From NCBI GenBank assembly GCA_005799065.1, contig SYHW01000063.1, forward strand, positions 1 to 33,585: a stretch of DNA of 33,585 nucleotides, read 5' to 3'. Below, one piece after another: positions 17,054 to 25,212 of this stretch (positions within the stretch are counted from its first letter, which is position 1; every line of letters starts with the position of its first letter). Under the pieces are notes generated by a model, which was not told where the DNA came from, did no database searches, and was given only the letters and a program-made list of their open reading frames with translations. The translations under genes and the position numbers were made by a program. The stretch is from Bacteroidota bacterium (GTDB taxonomy: Bacteria > Bacteroidota > Bacteroidia > UBA7662).

Positions 17054-19183
17054 ATGAAGAACATTTTAACTTTATACCGATTGTTGTTCACTGTTTTGGT
17101 GGTGACTGGTTTTGGCATAGATGCCCATGCGACACACCTGGCTGGTGGGAGCATTCAATACAGACGCACCACAGTTGCAAACCAATATATTATTACCCTG
17201 ACCCTCTATAATGATTGTTCCGGTATTCAAAACCAAATCCCGTTCAACAACGCGAATTCAATTGTTTATTATCGCAATAGTTGTGGTGGCGCGCCGGTGC
17301 CCCTAACCGTTACATGGTTGCCAGGAACCGGGCAAGAAGTTCCTACGGCCTGTGTCACAGACCCCAGTACCTGCCAAGGTGGACAACGATATGGTCTTAG
17401 GAAATACGTATGGGAAGGTACCGTTACGCTTCCATTTAGCACAACCAATACAACCTGTAATGAGTGGTATTTTACCTGGGGCAATCAGAATAATGCAAAC
17501 ACGGGATATTGTTGCCGAAACAACAGCAACACACTGCAAGGAGCCTTGAACACGAATTTCTTTGTTGACTCATACCTCAACAATAACGCGGTGAACGGTA
17601 ACACCTCGGCAACCTTTGCAGGAGCATCAATCCCTGCTTATTGCATCAATGAGCCCATTAATGTTATTTTTGATGTAAGCGAAATTGAGGGTGATTCGAT
17701 AGTATACAGCTTGGTTCCCGCTCTTCAAGCGTATAATACCAATGTGAACTACGCCCCAAACTACTCTGCCGCGCTTCCGGCGATTACAGTCGGCGGGGTC
17801 ATCAACATTAACCCGACGAATGGTAACTTATCGTTTCTATCGGCCAATCCACAAACCTCCTTATTCGCACTCAAGGTAGATGAGTACCGTGCGGGTACCC
17901 TCGTGGGTTATGTAAAAATCGATATTCAAGTTATTTTGGGTGTAGGTAGATTTTGCGACAATGTGACACCGTCTTATAGGTATGATACAGTGGCCCGTGG
18001 ATGTGGAACATGGGATAGTTTAAACTACCAACTTGAGTTGCGTTCAAGGGTGCAATGTACATCGGTAGCACGTGATGGTTCCGACTTTCGGTTATACAGG
18101 CCTAATGGTCAGTTGATCCAAATTCAATCGGCCAGTCCAGATTCATGCGACTCACAGGATCGTACACGATATATCGATTTTGTTTTCGCAGAACCTCTTG
18201 ATCAGAATGGGTATTACAGCTTGGTATCGCGCAATGGGTCAGATGGTAACACGCTAGGAAATCAGTGTGATCTTTTTATGCCTTTATATGATACAATGTT
18301 GTTTTATGTATCTGACTGTTTCTTTTATGACCGGCCAATGACGCTGACCAATGTCAGCGTTGATTCACTAAATCCGGCACATCTTTATGTTAATTGGTCT
18401 GCTCCCGATAGCTTTGACTATAACTACTTCGTTGCGTACAATTTGTTCAGAGCAGCTCCTGGTGAAAATATTTTACCCCTTTCTGCCCGCATGCATCAAG
18501 AACCAAATTCTAATGTTCTTTCCTTCTATGATTATAGCAGTCCGGTGAATCCAAAAGACGGACCTATTCGCTACAACGTGAATATGCGCATGACCGATGG
18601 CAATGAAACGCGTCGTTCAAATACCATAGCATCCATTCGATTGGATGGCGCTTTTGCTTCCGTTGCTCCGGAAAATCGTATGGTAGACCTCATATGGACA
18701 TCCTACAACGGCTGGTCTAATCCGGAATATGCAGTTCAGTGGTTCGATTATAAAAACCCCGATCAAGGCTGGGTAGTCGTGGCTGGTCCCACCACAGACA
18801 CGACCATTCGTTACGAACGCCCTCGGCCTAAAGGTAAATACGCCGTACGCGTAAGAACAATTTCTCCAGATGGAATCCTGCGTTCTTATTCGAATCCTAT
18901 TGATTTCGAGATGCCCTCAAGGCCTGTTGAGATTCCCAATGTAATTACTCCCAATGGAGATAATATCAATGATGTTCTGGTTATTGAAAATCTGGATTAT
19001 TTCCCAGGTGCGATATTTCGGGTGTATAATCGTTGGGGACAAAAAGTATACGAATCGACCGATTATCAAAATAACTGGGGGGGTAATGGTTTAGAATCGG
19101 GTAGTTACTTCTATGAATTAATCATTACGGAGGATGGTCAACAGCAACAATACAAGGGAACTATGCGCATCGTTCGGGGGTAG
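17054..19183 (+). CDS. secreted surface protein with T9SS type B sorting domain
   Basis: This 709-residue protein has a signal peptide ending near GIDAHA. It continues with THLAGGSIQYRR and ITLTLYNDCSG, the N-terminal type shared by many large Bacteroidota gliding-motility-associated proteins. Residues about 25-300 are cysteine-containing and beta-rich (CCRNNSNTLQGALN, IYVFDVSEIEGD-like segments). From about residue 310 it is homologous to the preceding protein (GSDFRLYRPNGQL, WGGNGLESGSYFYELI). It ends in the type B sorting domain (NVITPNGDNINDVLVIENLD, VYNRWGQKVYE). It is probably exported by T9SS and surface-exposed; no enzymatic motif is seen. A weak -7-like TACCTTAG lies 18 nt before the ATG. 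The gap to the previous gene is 67 AT-rich nt without a terminator, so co-transcription is also possible. Confidence 0.88.
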   Translation: MKNILTLYRLLFTVLVVTGFGIDAHATHLAGGSIQYRRTTVANQYIITLTLYNDCSGIQNQIPFNNANSIVYYRNSCGGAPVPLTVTWLPGTGQEVPTACVTDPSTCQGGQRYGLRKYVWEGTVTLPFSTTNTTCNEWYFTWGNQNNANTGYCCRNNSNTLQGALNTNFFVDSYLNNNAVNGNTSATFAGASIPAYCINEPINVIFDVSEIEGDSIVYSLVPALQAYNTNVNYAPNYSAALPAITVGGVININPTNGNLSFLSANPQTSLFALKVDEYRAGTLVGYVKIDIQVILGVGRFCDNVTPSYRYDTVARGCGTWDSLNYQLELRSRVQCTSVARDGSDFRLYRPNGQLIQIQSASPDSCDSQDRTRYIDFVFAEPLDQNGYYSLVSRNGSDGNTLGNQCDLFMPLYDTMLFYVSDCFFYDRPMTLTNVSVDSLNPAHLYVNWSAPDSFDYNYFVAYNLFRAAPGENILPLSARMHQEPNSNVLSFYDYSSPVNPKDGPIRYNVNMRMTDGNETRRSNTIASIRLDGAFASVAPENRMVDLIWTSYNGWSNPEYAVQWFDYKNPDQGWVVVAGPTTDTTIRYERPRPKGKYAVRVRTISPDGILRSYSNPIDFEMPSRPVEIPNVITPNGDNINDVLVIENLDYFPGAIFRVYNRWGQKVYESTDYQNNWGGNGLESGSYFYELIITEDGQQQQYKGTMRIVRG

Positions 19184-19218
19184 CAAGATCGTTGCGTGGG
19201 TGTCATTCCCATCTAATC

Positions 19219-19399
19219 TATATTACAAAGCTAATCTGATCTAAAGTACAAAGCTAATCTGATCTAAAGTACAGAGCTAATCTGATCTTTAGTACAGAGC
19301 TAATGTGATCTATAGTACAGAGCTAATGTGATCTTTAGTACAGGGCAATGTAACCTTTAGTACAGGGCAATGTAACCTTTAGTACAGGGCTTATGTGCC
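19219..19399. repeat. tandem array of eight 22-23 bp repeats
   Basis: Eight head-to-tail units lie between the 3' ends of two convergent transcription units. Units 1-5 are 23 bp (pattern TNNAGTACAGAGCTAATNTGATC) and units 6-8 are 22 bp (TTTAGTACAGGGCNATGTNACC type). Sequence changes accumulate stepwise from left to right: AAAGCTAATCTGATC, then GAGCTAATCTGATC, then GAGCTAATGTGATC, then GGGCAATGTAACC. Units 2-5 each contain GTAC, AGCT and GATC. The period is not a multiple of three and no ORF crosses it, so it is non-coding. The function is unknown. The rest of the 236-nt spacer (19184-19419) shows nothing else recognisable. Confidence 0.93.
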
Positions 19400-19419
19400 A
19401 TCAGAAAAGAGCAAATGGG

Positions 19420-19581
19420 TCATTTGAAAATGGCACGATAGAGCATAACAAGTAAGGCAAAGGCAAACATGATGATGCTGACTCGGTTAATGCCATGCAT
19501 CATCCGCAGGTTCAAACCAGGCGATGGATTGGTATGGTCCTTTCGAAAGACGCGGATGAAATAGAATAGGAAGGATTTCAT
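19420..19581 (-). CDS. small conserved-looking membrane protein (53 aa) after rodA
   Basis: This gene is absent from the ORF track because of its length. It translates from the ATG at 19581 as a 53-residue protein: a basic, aromatic N-terminus (MKSFLFYFIRVFRKDHTNP), a middle LNLRMMHGINRVS, and one hydrophobic membrane segment (IIMFAFALLVMLYRAIF) ending in a lysine. The pattern of a charged cytoplasmic part, an R/K-MMHGIN motif and a single C-terminal helix resembles, from memory, small Bacteroidota DUF proteins (DUF6728-like). I cannot verify that assignment. It starts 29 nt after the rodA stop on the same strand, so it would be the last gene of the purH-mre-rodA operon. A cell-envelope or elongasome role is only a guess from position. 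Confidence 0.6.
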   Translation of the reverse strand: MKSFLFYFIRVFRKDHTNPSPGLNLRMMHGINRVSIIMFAFALLVMLYRAIFK

Positions 19582-19610
19582 GACGGTATAAAGAACAATG
19601 GAGATTAGAT

Positions 19611-20885
19611 TTAGTTTAATCCGGTTCTGCGGCCGCTGTCCAGCCTGAGCATTATCCCGATCATGAGACCAAATGCGATTTGCGATGATCCACCATAGCT
19701 GAGCAGGGGTAGTGGTATGCCAATTACTGGCAGCAAGCCAATGGTCATGCCGATGTTCACAACAATATGCGCAAATAAGACTGAAGCCACACCATATCCA
19801 TAAACGCGACCAAATCGGTTACCCTGCATTTCGGAGAGTTCAAAAATGCGAAAAAGAACGAAGAGATACAATAGTAGAAGAAAGATTGATCCAACGAATC
19901 CAAATTCTTCCCCAATGGTACAAAAAATGAAATCTGTACTCTGTTCGGGCACGAAGTCAAACTTTGTTTGCGTTCCTTCGAGGTAGCCTTTCCCCAAAAG
20001 GCCTCCTGATCCTATCGCAATCAGAGATTGGTGAACATTATATCCTGCCCCTTTCACGTCGTCTACTTTGCCAAGAAGTACGTCAATTCTCTTTTTTTGA
20101 TGGGGTTGAAGAACATTCTCGTAGGCAAACTCGACCGAAGCAATCATTAAAAGCGAGGGAATAATATAGCTAAGTGAACGCAGGAAGGTTTTCCATCGCT
20201 GGCTCGATAATGCTACATAAAGAAATGATAGGCCTAGTACAATTCCTGCAGATATTTTTTCGTCGAATAACAGGGTTAAAACACCCAAAATTAATGCCCA
20301 AATTCCAAGTTGCATGAGTAGTGGAGACATTCCCTCTCGGTAAAGAACCAAAAGAAATGAGGCATACACTAAGGCGCTTCCGGTATCTTTTTGAAGCAGA
20401 AGACTCACCACGGGTAACAAGACCACAAAAAATAGGGTATTCTTAATGGATTGGGAACGAAGTTGGGTGCTTTTCTCGCGCAGTAAAAATGCGATCATCA
20501 GGATGGTGCCTAGTTTCAGAAATTCTCCAGGTTGCAGACCGAAACCACCAATGGAGAACCAAGCACGGGCTCCATTGATTTCATTGCCAACAAAGGCCAC
20601 TAAAATACTGAGGAACAGGAATATCAAATAAAATATGGGGGCTAACCCTTCAAAAAACCGCGCGTCAAGAGACAATACTATAATAATGCATATCCAGGAA
20701 ATCCCTACAAATGCGAGCTGTTTCATGGCGTTTCCACGCTCTTGATTCATCCAATCTTGGCCAGCATCATATACCGATGAATAAATGGTCAGCAAACCCA
20801 GAAGGCACAATGCGATATACGACAACAACAGGGGTTTGTCGACATACTGGAACACGGATTGCTGCCGTCGTGCTGTACCGCTCAT
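19611..20885 (-). CDS. rodA: rod-shape SEDS peptidoglycan glycosyltransferase RodA
   Basis: RodA polymerises lipid II into glycan strands in the elongasome, working with PBP2. The 424-residue protein has about ten membrane segments. SEDS landmarks include YVDKPLLLSYIALCLLGLLT at the N-terminus, FGLQPGEFLKLG, and the catalytic loop LLQKDTGSALVYASFLLV. GSGGLLGKGYLEGTQTKFDF then VPEQSTDFIFCTIGEEFG, and PLPLLSYGGSSQIAF near the end, complete the set. Its ATG overlaps the PBP2 stop by 4 nt, showing coupled synthesis of the two partner enzymes. It is followed 29 nt later by a small membrane protein gene. Confidence 0.97.
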   Translation of the reverse strand: MSGTARRQQSVFQYVDKPLLLSYIALCLLGLLTIYSSVYDAGQDWMNQERGNAMKQLAFVGISWICIIIVLSLDARFFEGLAPIFYLIFLFLSILVAFVGNEINGARAWFSIGGFGLQPGEFLKLGTILMIAFLLREKSTQLRSQSIKNTLFFVVLLPVVSLLLQKDTGSALVYASFLLVLYREGMSPLLMQLGIWALILGVLTLLFDEKISAGIVLGLSFLYVALSSQRWKTFLRSLSYIIPSLLMIASVEFAYENVLQPHQKKRIDVLLGKVDDVKGAGYNVHQSLIAIGSGGLLGKGYLEGTQTKFDFVPEQSTDFIFCTIGEEFGFVGSIFLLLLYLFVLFRIFELSEMQGNRFGRVYGYGVASVLFAHIVVNIGMTIGLLPVIGIPLPLLSYGGSSQIAFGLMIGIMLRLDSGRRTGLN

Positions 20886-22696
20886 AAGATGTTTGCTTCG
20901 AGAAGCCTTTTTTCCAATTCGGGCCGTTTGATTTCGCCTTTTAGGTATTTCTCAATGAGCAAGCTGGCAATGGGGGCTGCCCAGACACCCCCAAATCCAG
21001 CGTTTTCGACAATGACGGCCAACGCAATTTTGGGGTTTTCTCTTGGAGCATAGCAAACAAAAACAGCATGATCTTTGCCGTGTGGATTTTGTGCAGTTCC
21101 TGTTTTGCCGCAGACTGTGATTCCCTCGATTCTGCCATACGCTGTGGCCGTACCGGCATCCACAACTCGCTGCAAGGCTTCATGCACGACAGCAAAATAA
21201 GGTCTGTCGATCCCGGTTTCAAATTTTTTCCCACGAAAATGTCGTTTATCACTGCCCGAACCGACGCTCCGAACCAGGTGTGGTGCATAGTACCATCCAC
21301 CATTGGCCACAGCAGACATGGAGGTGGCCATTTGAAGTGGACTCAACGCGATTTCACCTTGCCCAATTGATAATGAAATAATCGTATTGGCGCGCCACCG
21401 ACCTTTTCCATGGTATCGATCAAAGTATGCGTTGCGCGGAAGAACACCTTTCGTTTCATTGGGAATGTCTATACCCGTCCTTCGACCGAACGCAAATTGG
21501 TCCATATAATCGCGCCAGGTTTCGTACATTTTAGACGGAGGTGATCCGCTCGAATGGTGATCGATCACGTTTTTAAAAGTCCAACAATAATAGGGGTTGC
21601 AGGAAAACTGAATCGATTCTGTCAGGTCAAGTGCCCCATGAACGTGGGTGCATTTCACCGTGTGGCTTCCCATTCGATAACCACCTCCACAAGGATATCG
21701 TGTCGATGGATTAACTACGCCAAGTTGTTGGGCCACGAGGGCCTGAAATGGTTTAAAAATGGATCCCGGTGGGTATTGGGCCTGAATTGGACGGTTGAAT
21801 AAAGGTTTTAATGAATCGCGAGAAAGGACTTTATAATGTCTTGTTCGCGCCTTGCCTACCATTAAATTAGGGTCATAGCCCGGCGCACTCACCATCACCA
21901 ATATCTCGCCCGATTCAGGCTCAATGGCAACGACACTACCGCGTTTGTTGCGCATCAATTGTTCGGCATATTCTTGGAGTTTAATGTCGATAGACAATTC
22001 TAATTCATGCCCCGGTGTGGCTCCACTGTCGAGTGTGCCGTCTTTATAGGAACCGACAACCCGGTTGTGCACATCCACATAGCGATATCGTATTCCTCTA
22101 AGACCCCTCAAATAGGGTTCATATGTTTTCTCTAGTCCAGCAATACCAATATAGTCACCCGGCAAATAATAGCCCGAAGAAGCGTCAATGTCTTTGTCAT
22201 TGACCTCGCCCGTGTAGCCCAATAAATGACCGGCAATTGGTCTGGGGTAGTATCGTACTGCCCTCGATTCGGCATAAAAACCTGGAAATTCGAACAATCC
22301 CTCCTGTATGGCAGCAAATTCTTCGACACTGATTTGGGCAGCAAAAATGGATGGCTTAAATCGGGAGTGTCGAACGATTTGGTTCATGCGTTCTTCGAAT
22401 GTTTTCCTTTCTATACCCAGGAGTCTACAGAAGGCTGCCGTATCCATGTCCGATTTCACCTGCCGGGGCACCACCATAAGATTGTAGATGGGGCGGTTCA
22501 CCACAACCCGTTCCCTATTCCGATCGAAAATGACGCCGCGAGCGGGGTACACTATTTCTCTGCGTACAGAATTCTGACGCGACCAAATTTCATAAGAATC
22601 GTCGATGATTTGTAGGTAAAATAAGCGCAGCACAAAAATGCTAAACACCACAATGATGCTGATTTGAAGTACGCGTTGTTCTTCGGAAAACTTCAA
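20882..22696 (-). CDS. mrdA: penicillin-binding protein 2 (elongasome transpeptidase)
   Basis: This 604-residue class B penicillin-binding protein cross-links peptidoglycan during elongation. It has an N-terminal membrane anchor (LQISIIVVFSIFVLRLFYLQ) and a pedestal/dimerisation domain with RGVIFDRNRERVVVNRPIYN. The transpeptidase domain shows the three active-site motifs: SxxK in PPGSIFKPFQ, SxN as SCN in IQFSCNPYYC, and KTG in VCGKTGTAQNPHG. The position between mreD and rodA, with a 4-nt overlap with rodA, supports the PBP2 rather than the FtsI (PBP3) assignment. Confidence 0.96.
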   Translation of the reverse strand: MKFSEEQRVLQISIIVVFSIFVLRLFYLQIIDDSYEIWSRQNSVRREIVYPARGVIFDRNRERVVVNRPIYNLMVVPRQVKSDMDTAAFCRLLGIERKTFEERMNQIVRHSRFKPSIFAAQISVEEFAAIQEGLFEFPGFYAESRAVRYYPRPIAGHLLGYTGEVNDKDIDASSGYYLPGDYIGIAGLEKTYEPYLRGLRGIRYRYVDVHNRVVGSYKDGTLDSGATPGHELELSIDIKLQEYAEQLMRNKRGSVVAIEPESGEILVMVSAPGYDPNLMVGKARTRHYKVLSRDSLKPLFNRPIQAQYPPGSIFKPFQALVAQQLGVVNPSTRYPCGGGYRMGSHTVKCTHVHGALDLTESIQFSCNPYYCWTFKNVIDHHSSGSPPSKMYETWRDYMDQFAFGRRTGIDIPNETKGVLPRNAYFDRYHGKGRWRANTIISLSIGQGEIALSPLQMATSMSAVANGGWYYAPHLVRSVGSGSDKRHFRGKKFETGIDRPYFAVVHEALQRVVDAGTATAYGRIEGITVCGKTGTAQNPHGKDHAVFVCYAPRENPKIALAVIVENAGFGGVWAAPIASLLIEKYLKGEIKRPELEKRLLEANIL

Positions 22697-22705
22697 GTTG
22701 CTGAA

Positions 22706-23224
22706 TTATTTTGATTTATGAGCAGAACCATAGAAGGTGGTATATAGGCCCAACGAGCCCAACAATAGGATAAGTACGCCAGCAAGTGATCGAAGAAATA
22801 TCCAATGGAGTTCACTGAACGCTAAAGCCTCAAAAAAGTAGAGGCTGAATTGATGAATGGCAAATAATGGGATGGTGTAGGTTAAGAAACGCGCCCAGCC
22901 TAAACTATTTAATCGAATGCTTCCGGGGTCGTCGTACCGGCTTTTCAAAAGATACCAACGAACCCAATTTGGGCGAATGTAGGCCATGAATGTGCAGGCC
23001 AGCGCATGATATCCCCAATTTGCCGTAAACGCGTCGTAAGTTAAGCCGTATCCGAAAGCAAAGGTCATAAACAGCCAGGAGGGAAGGCCAACGGGTATAA
23101 TAGCTAAACCAAACACATAAATATATGGAGAAATGAGACCAAACAAGGCCATTTGATCAAGCAAAAGAACCTGTACGAGCATCAATACAGAGAGCCAAGC
23201 TGCATATCGTATCAGATCAATCAT
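22706..23224 (-). CDS. mreD: rod-shape-determining protein MreD
   Basis: This small 172-residue, strongly hydrophobic protein has about five to six membrane helices (LSVLMLVQVLLLDQMALFGL, YIYVFGLAIIPVGLPSWLFM). The fourth-helix region GLTYDAFTANWGYHALACTF matches the MreD pattern of an Asp/Gly-rich loop. MreD sequences are weakly conserved; the assignment rests on hydrophobic profile, length and position between mreC and the PBP2 gene. It overlaps mreC by 8 nt and precedes the PBP2 start by 9 nt. Confidence 0.9.
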   Translation of the reverse strand: MIDLIRYAAWLSVLMLVQVLLLDQMALFGLISPYIYVFGLAIIPVGLPSWLFMTFAFGYGLTYDAFTANWGYHALACTFMAYIRPNWVRWYLLKSRYDDPGSIRLNSLGWARFLTYTIPLFAIHQFSLYFFEALAFSELHWIFLRSLAGVLILLLGSLGLYTTFYGSAHKSK

Positions 23225-24170
23225 CGGTTGCTATTTTATCTTCAAGTCGCAGGCGTTCCTCCCTCTTTTTGTAGTCGATGAGATGGACATACTGTACCGA
23301 CCGGAAGTCGGTAAATAAATCTACCCCGATTCGGTAAACACTTTCGCCATCAGGAATTCGGTGGCTGCGCACCCGACCAACAGGTATACCCGGCGGAAAG
23401 GTCAAAGAGTATGCGCTGGTATACACGGTATCACCCTTCTTTACTGGAACATGCATTGGGATGTCGATGAGGGTGGCGCGATTAATCATACCACCCTCCC
23501 AAAATAAGGTGCCAACAGCATCTTTTTTGGCTAAGCCAGCACTTAAGCGTGCTTTGGCATGAATTAATGTGATGATCGTGCAAAAATGCTCAGAAACTTG
23601 GTCGACAATCCCGACCGCCCCTTTGGGGCCAGCAACGCCCATTCTGGGTTTAACACCGTCTCGTGAGCCGCGGTTCAATATCATATAGTTGTGGCGGTGA
23701 ATCGTGCTGTTGCCCACGACCCGAGCGGCAATGAACTTATATTCAGAGGAAGAGTCCGACGCTTTTGGGATGAGGGGGGTTTTTAAAAAGGGCGAGGCAG
23801 TAGCTAAGGCTTGGGATTGCATCGAATCAGGGTTATTGGAGATGTTCGTTCCTGTAAAGAGCGAATCAAAAGATCTAATTTGGGGTAAACTGACTAGGGC
23901 AGCAGAATCAGCCAGTTGATCCTGATACAATCGGGTACGTGCAATGGCTAACTGCTCATTTAACTCTTCGTTGGCGGCTCGTAATCCCCAATAACTTCTC
24001 CAAGCGTTTAATTGGTTGAGCGTGTTTCCTTGAAATTCCACCATGGTTGAACGCCAACGAGAATAATGATAAGGATCGTTACCCACCAGCATTCCAAGGG
24101 AAATAATCGAATAAAGCACAAACAATATGTGCAGCCTGATTCGATATAAGTAGTTCAGTATCGACCACAT
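23217..24170 (-). CDS. mreC: rod-shape-determining protein MreC
   Basis: MreC is a bitopic periplasmic scaffold that activates PBP2-RodA. The 317-residue product has an N-terminal membrane helix (LHILFVLYSIISLGMLVG). It continues with a coiled-coil stretch (about 55-95, RAANEELNEQLAIARTRLYQ) and the MreC beta domains, with YMILNRGSRDGVKPRMGVAG, GAVGIVDQVSEHFCTIITLI and KKGDTVYTSAYSLTFPPGIP. A serine-rich insertion separates the coiled coil from the beta domains. It starts 7 nt after the mreB stop and overlaps mreD by 8 nt. Confidence 0.95.
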   Translation of the reverse strand: MWSILNYLYRIRLHILFVLYSIISLGMLVGNDPYHYSRWRSTMVEFQGNTLNQLNAWRSYWGLRAANEELNEQLAIARTRLYQDQLADSAALVSLPQIRSFDSLFTGTNISNNPDSMQSQALATASPFLKTPLIPKASDSSSEYKFIAARVVGNSTIHRHNYMILNRGSRDGVKPRMGVAGPKGAVGIVDQVSEHFCTIITLIHAKARLSAGLAKKDAVGTLFWEGGMINRATLIDIPMHVPVKKGDTVYTSAYSLTFPPGIPVGRVRSHRIPDGESVYRIGVDLFTDFRSVQYVHLIDYKKREERLRLEDKIATDD

Positions 24171-24177
24171 GGCCGTA

Positions 24178-25200
24178 TTACGTCATCAAGAAGTTGAAGC
24201 GCTCGATATTTTTCAGCGCAATACCTGTTCCACGAACAACAGCCCGGAGCGGGTCATCGGCCACATGAACGCGCAAATGGGTTTTGGCACTGATGCGTTT
24301 GTCAAGTCCCCGGATCAACGCACCGCCTCCCGTTAAATAAATCCCATTCTCATGGATGTCTGACGCCAATTCGGGTGGGGTTATTTCTAGCGCTTTTAAA
24401 ATAGCGCCTTCTACCTTTGTGATCGATTTGTCTAGTGCTTCAGCGATTTCATGATACTCAATGTTGAACTGTCTGGGTATCCCCGAAACCAAATCTCGAC
24501 CGCTAACCAGCATAGTTGGCGGTGGTTCATCCAATTGAGAAAGAGCAGATCCAACCTGGATTTTAATGAGTTCTGCGGTTCGTTCGCCAATCAAAACATG
24601 GTGTTTATTGCGAACATATTCTAAAACATCTGTGGTGAATTGGTCGCCCGCCACACGAATCGACTGATCGCAAACTATGCCAGCCAGAGCAATGACAGCA
24701 ATTTCTGAAGTACCACCCCCAATGTCAATGATCATATTGCCTTTTGGCTCCTCTACGTCGATTCCAATTCCTATCGCCGCTGCCATCGGTTCATGGATTA
24801 AATAAACCTCCCGTCCCCCGGCGTGTTCAGCTGAGTCACGCACAGCCCGTTTCTCCACTTCAGTTATGCCCGAGGGTATGCAAATGACCATACGGAGGGA
24901 GGGGGGGAGCAGTCTCTTACCTGGATTGATCATGGCAATCATTCCTCTAATCATGTTCTCTGCCGCATGGAAATCCGCGATGACCCCATCTTTTAATGGC
25001 CGTATGGTCTTGATGTTCTCGTGCGTTTTCCCATGCATTTGCTGTGCCTGCCGACCAATTGCGATGACCTTATTGCTGCTCCGATCCACCGCCACAATAG
25101 ATGGCTCGTCTACCACAATTTTATCTTTGTGCATGATCAGTGTGTTGGCAGTACCCAAGTCGATCGCTATCTCTTGGGTGAAAAAATCAAATATGCCCAT
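24178..25200 (-). CDS. mreB: rod-shape-determining actin homologue MreB
   Basis: MreB forms membrane-bound filaments that orient the elongation machinery. At 340 residues it is the normal length and shows the actin-fold phosphate loops: AIDLGTANTLIMHKDKIVVD at the N-terminus and GNMIIDIGGGTSEIAVIALA near residue 155. RPLKDGVIADFHAAENMIR and NGIYLTGGGALIRGLDKRIS are also typical of MreB. It follows purH with a 12-nt gap and precedes mreC by 7 nt, so the shape genes appear to be transcribed from the purH promoter unless an internal promoter exists. Confidence 0.98.
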   Translation of the reverse strand: MGIFDFFTQEIAIDLGTANTLIMHKDKIVVDEPSIVAVDRSSNKVIAIGRQAQQMHGKTHENIKTIRPLKDGVIADFHAAENMIRGMIAMINPGKRLLPPSLRMVICIPSGITEVEKRAVRDSAEHAGGREVYLIHEPMAAAIGIGIDVEEPKGNMIIDIGGGTSEIAVIALAGIVCDQSIRVAGDQFTTDVLEYVRNKHHVLIGERTAELIKIQVGSALSQLDEPPPTMLVSGRDLVSGIPRQFNIEYHEIAEALDKSITKVEGAILKALEITPPELASDIHENGIYLTGGGALIRGLDKRISAKTHLRVHVADDPLRAVVRGTGIALKNIERFNFLMT

Positions 25201-25212
25201 TTATAAATTTCT

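Noticed and set aside
19219-19399. Tandem repeats as a CRISPR array
   Set aside because: Units are directly adjacent with no unique spacers, only 22-23 bp long, and no cas gene is present.
20058-20071. Possible parS site (TTTCACGT half site)
   Set aside because: Only one arm matches; the second arm of the palindrome GTTTCACGTGAAAC is absent and the site is inside rodA.
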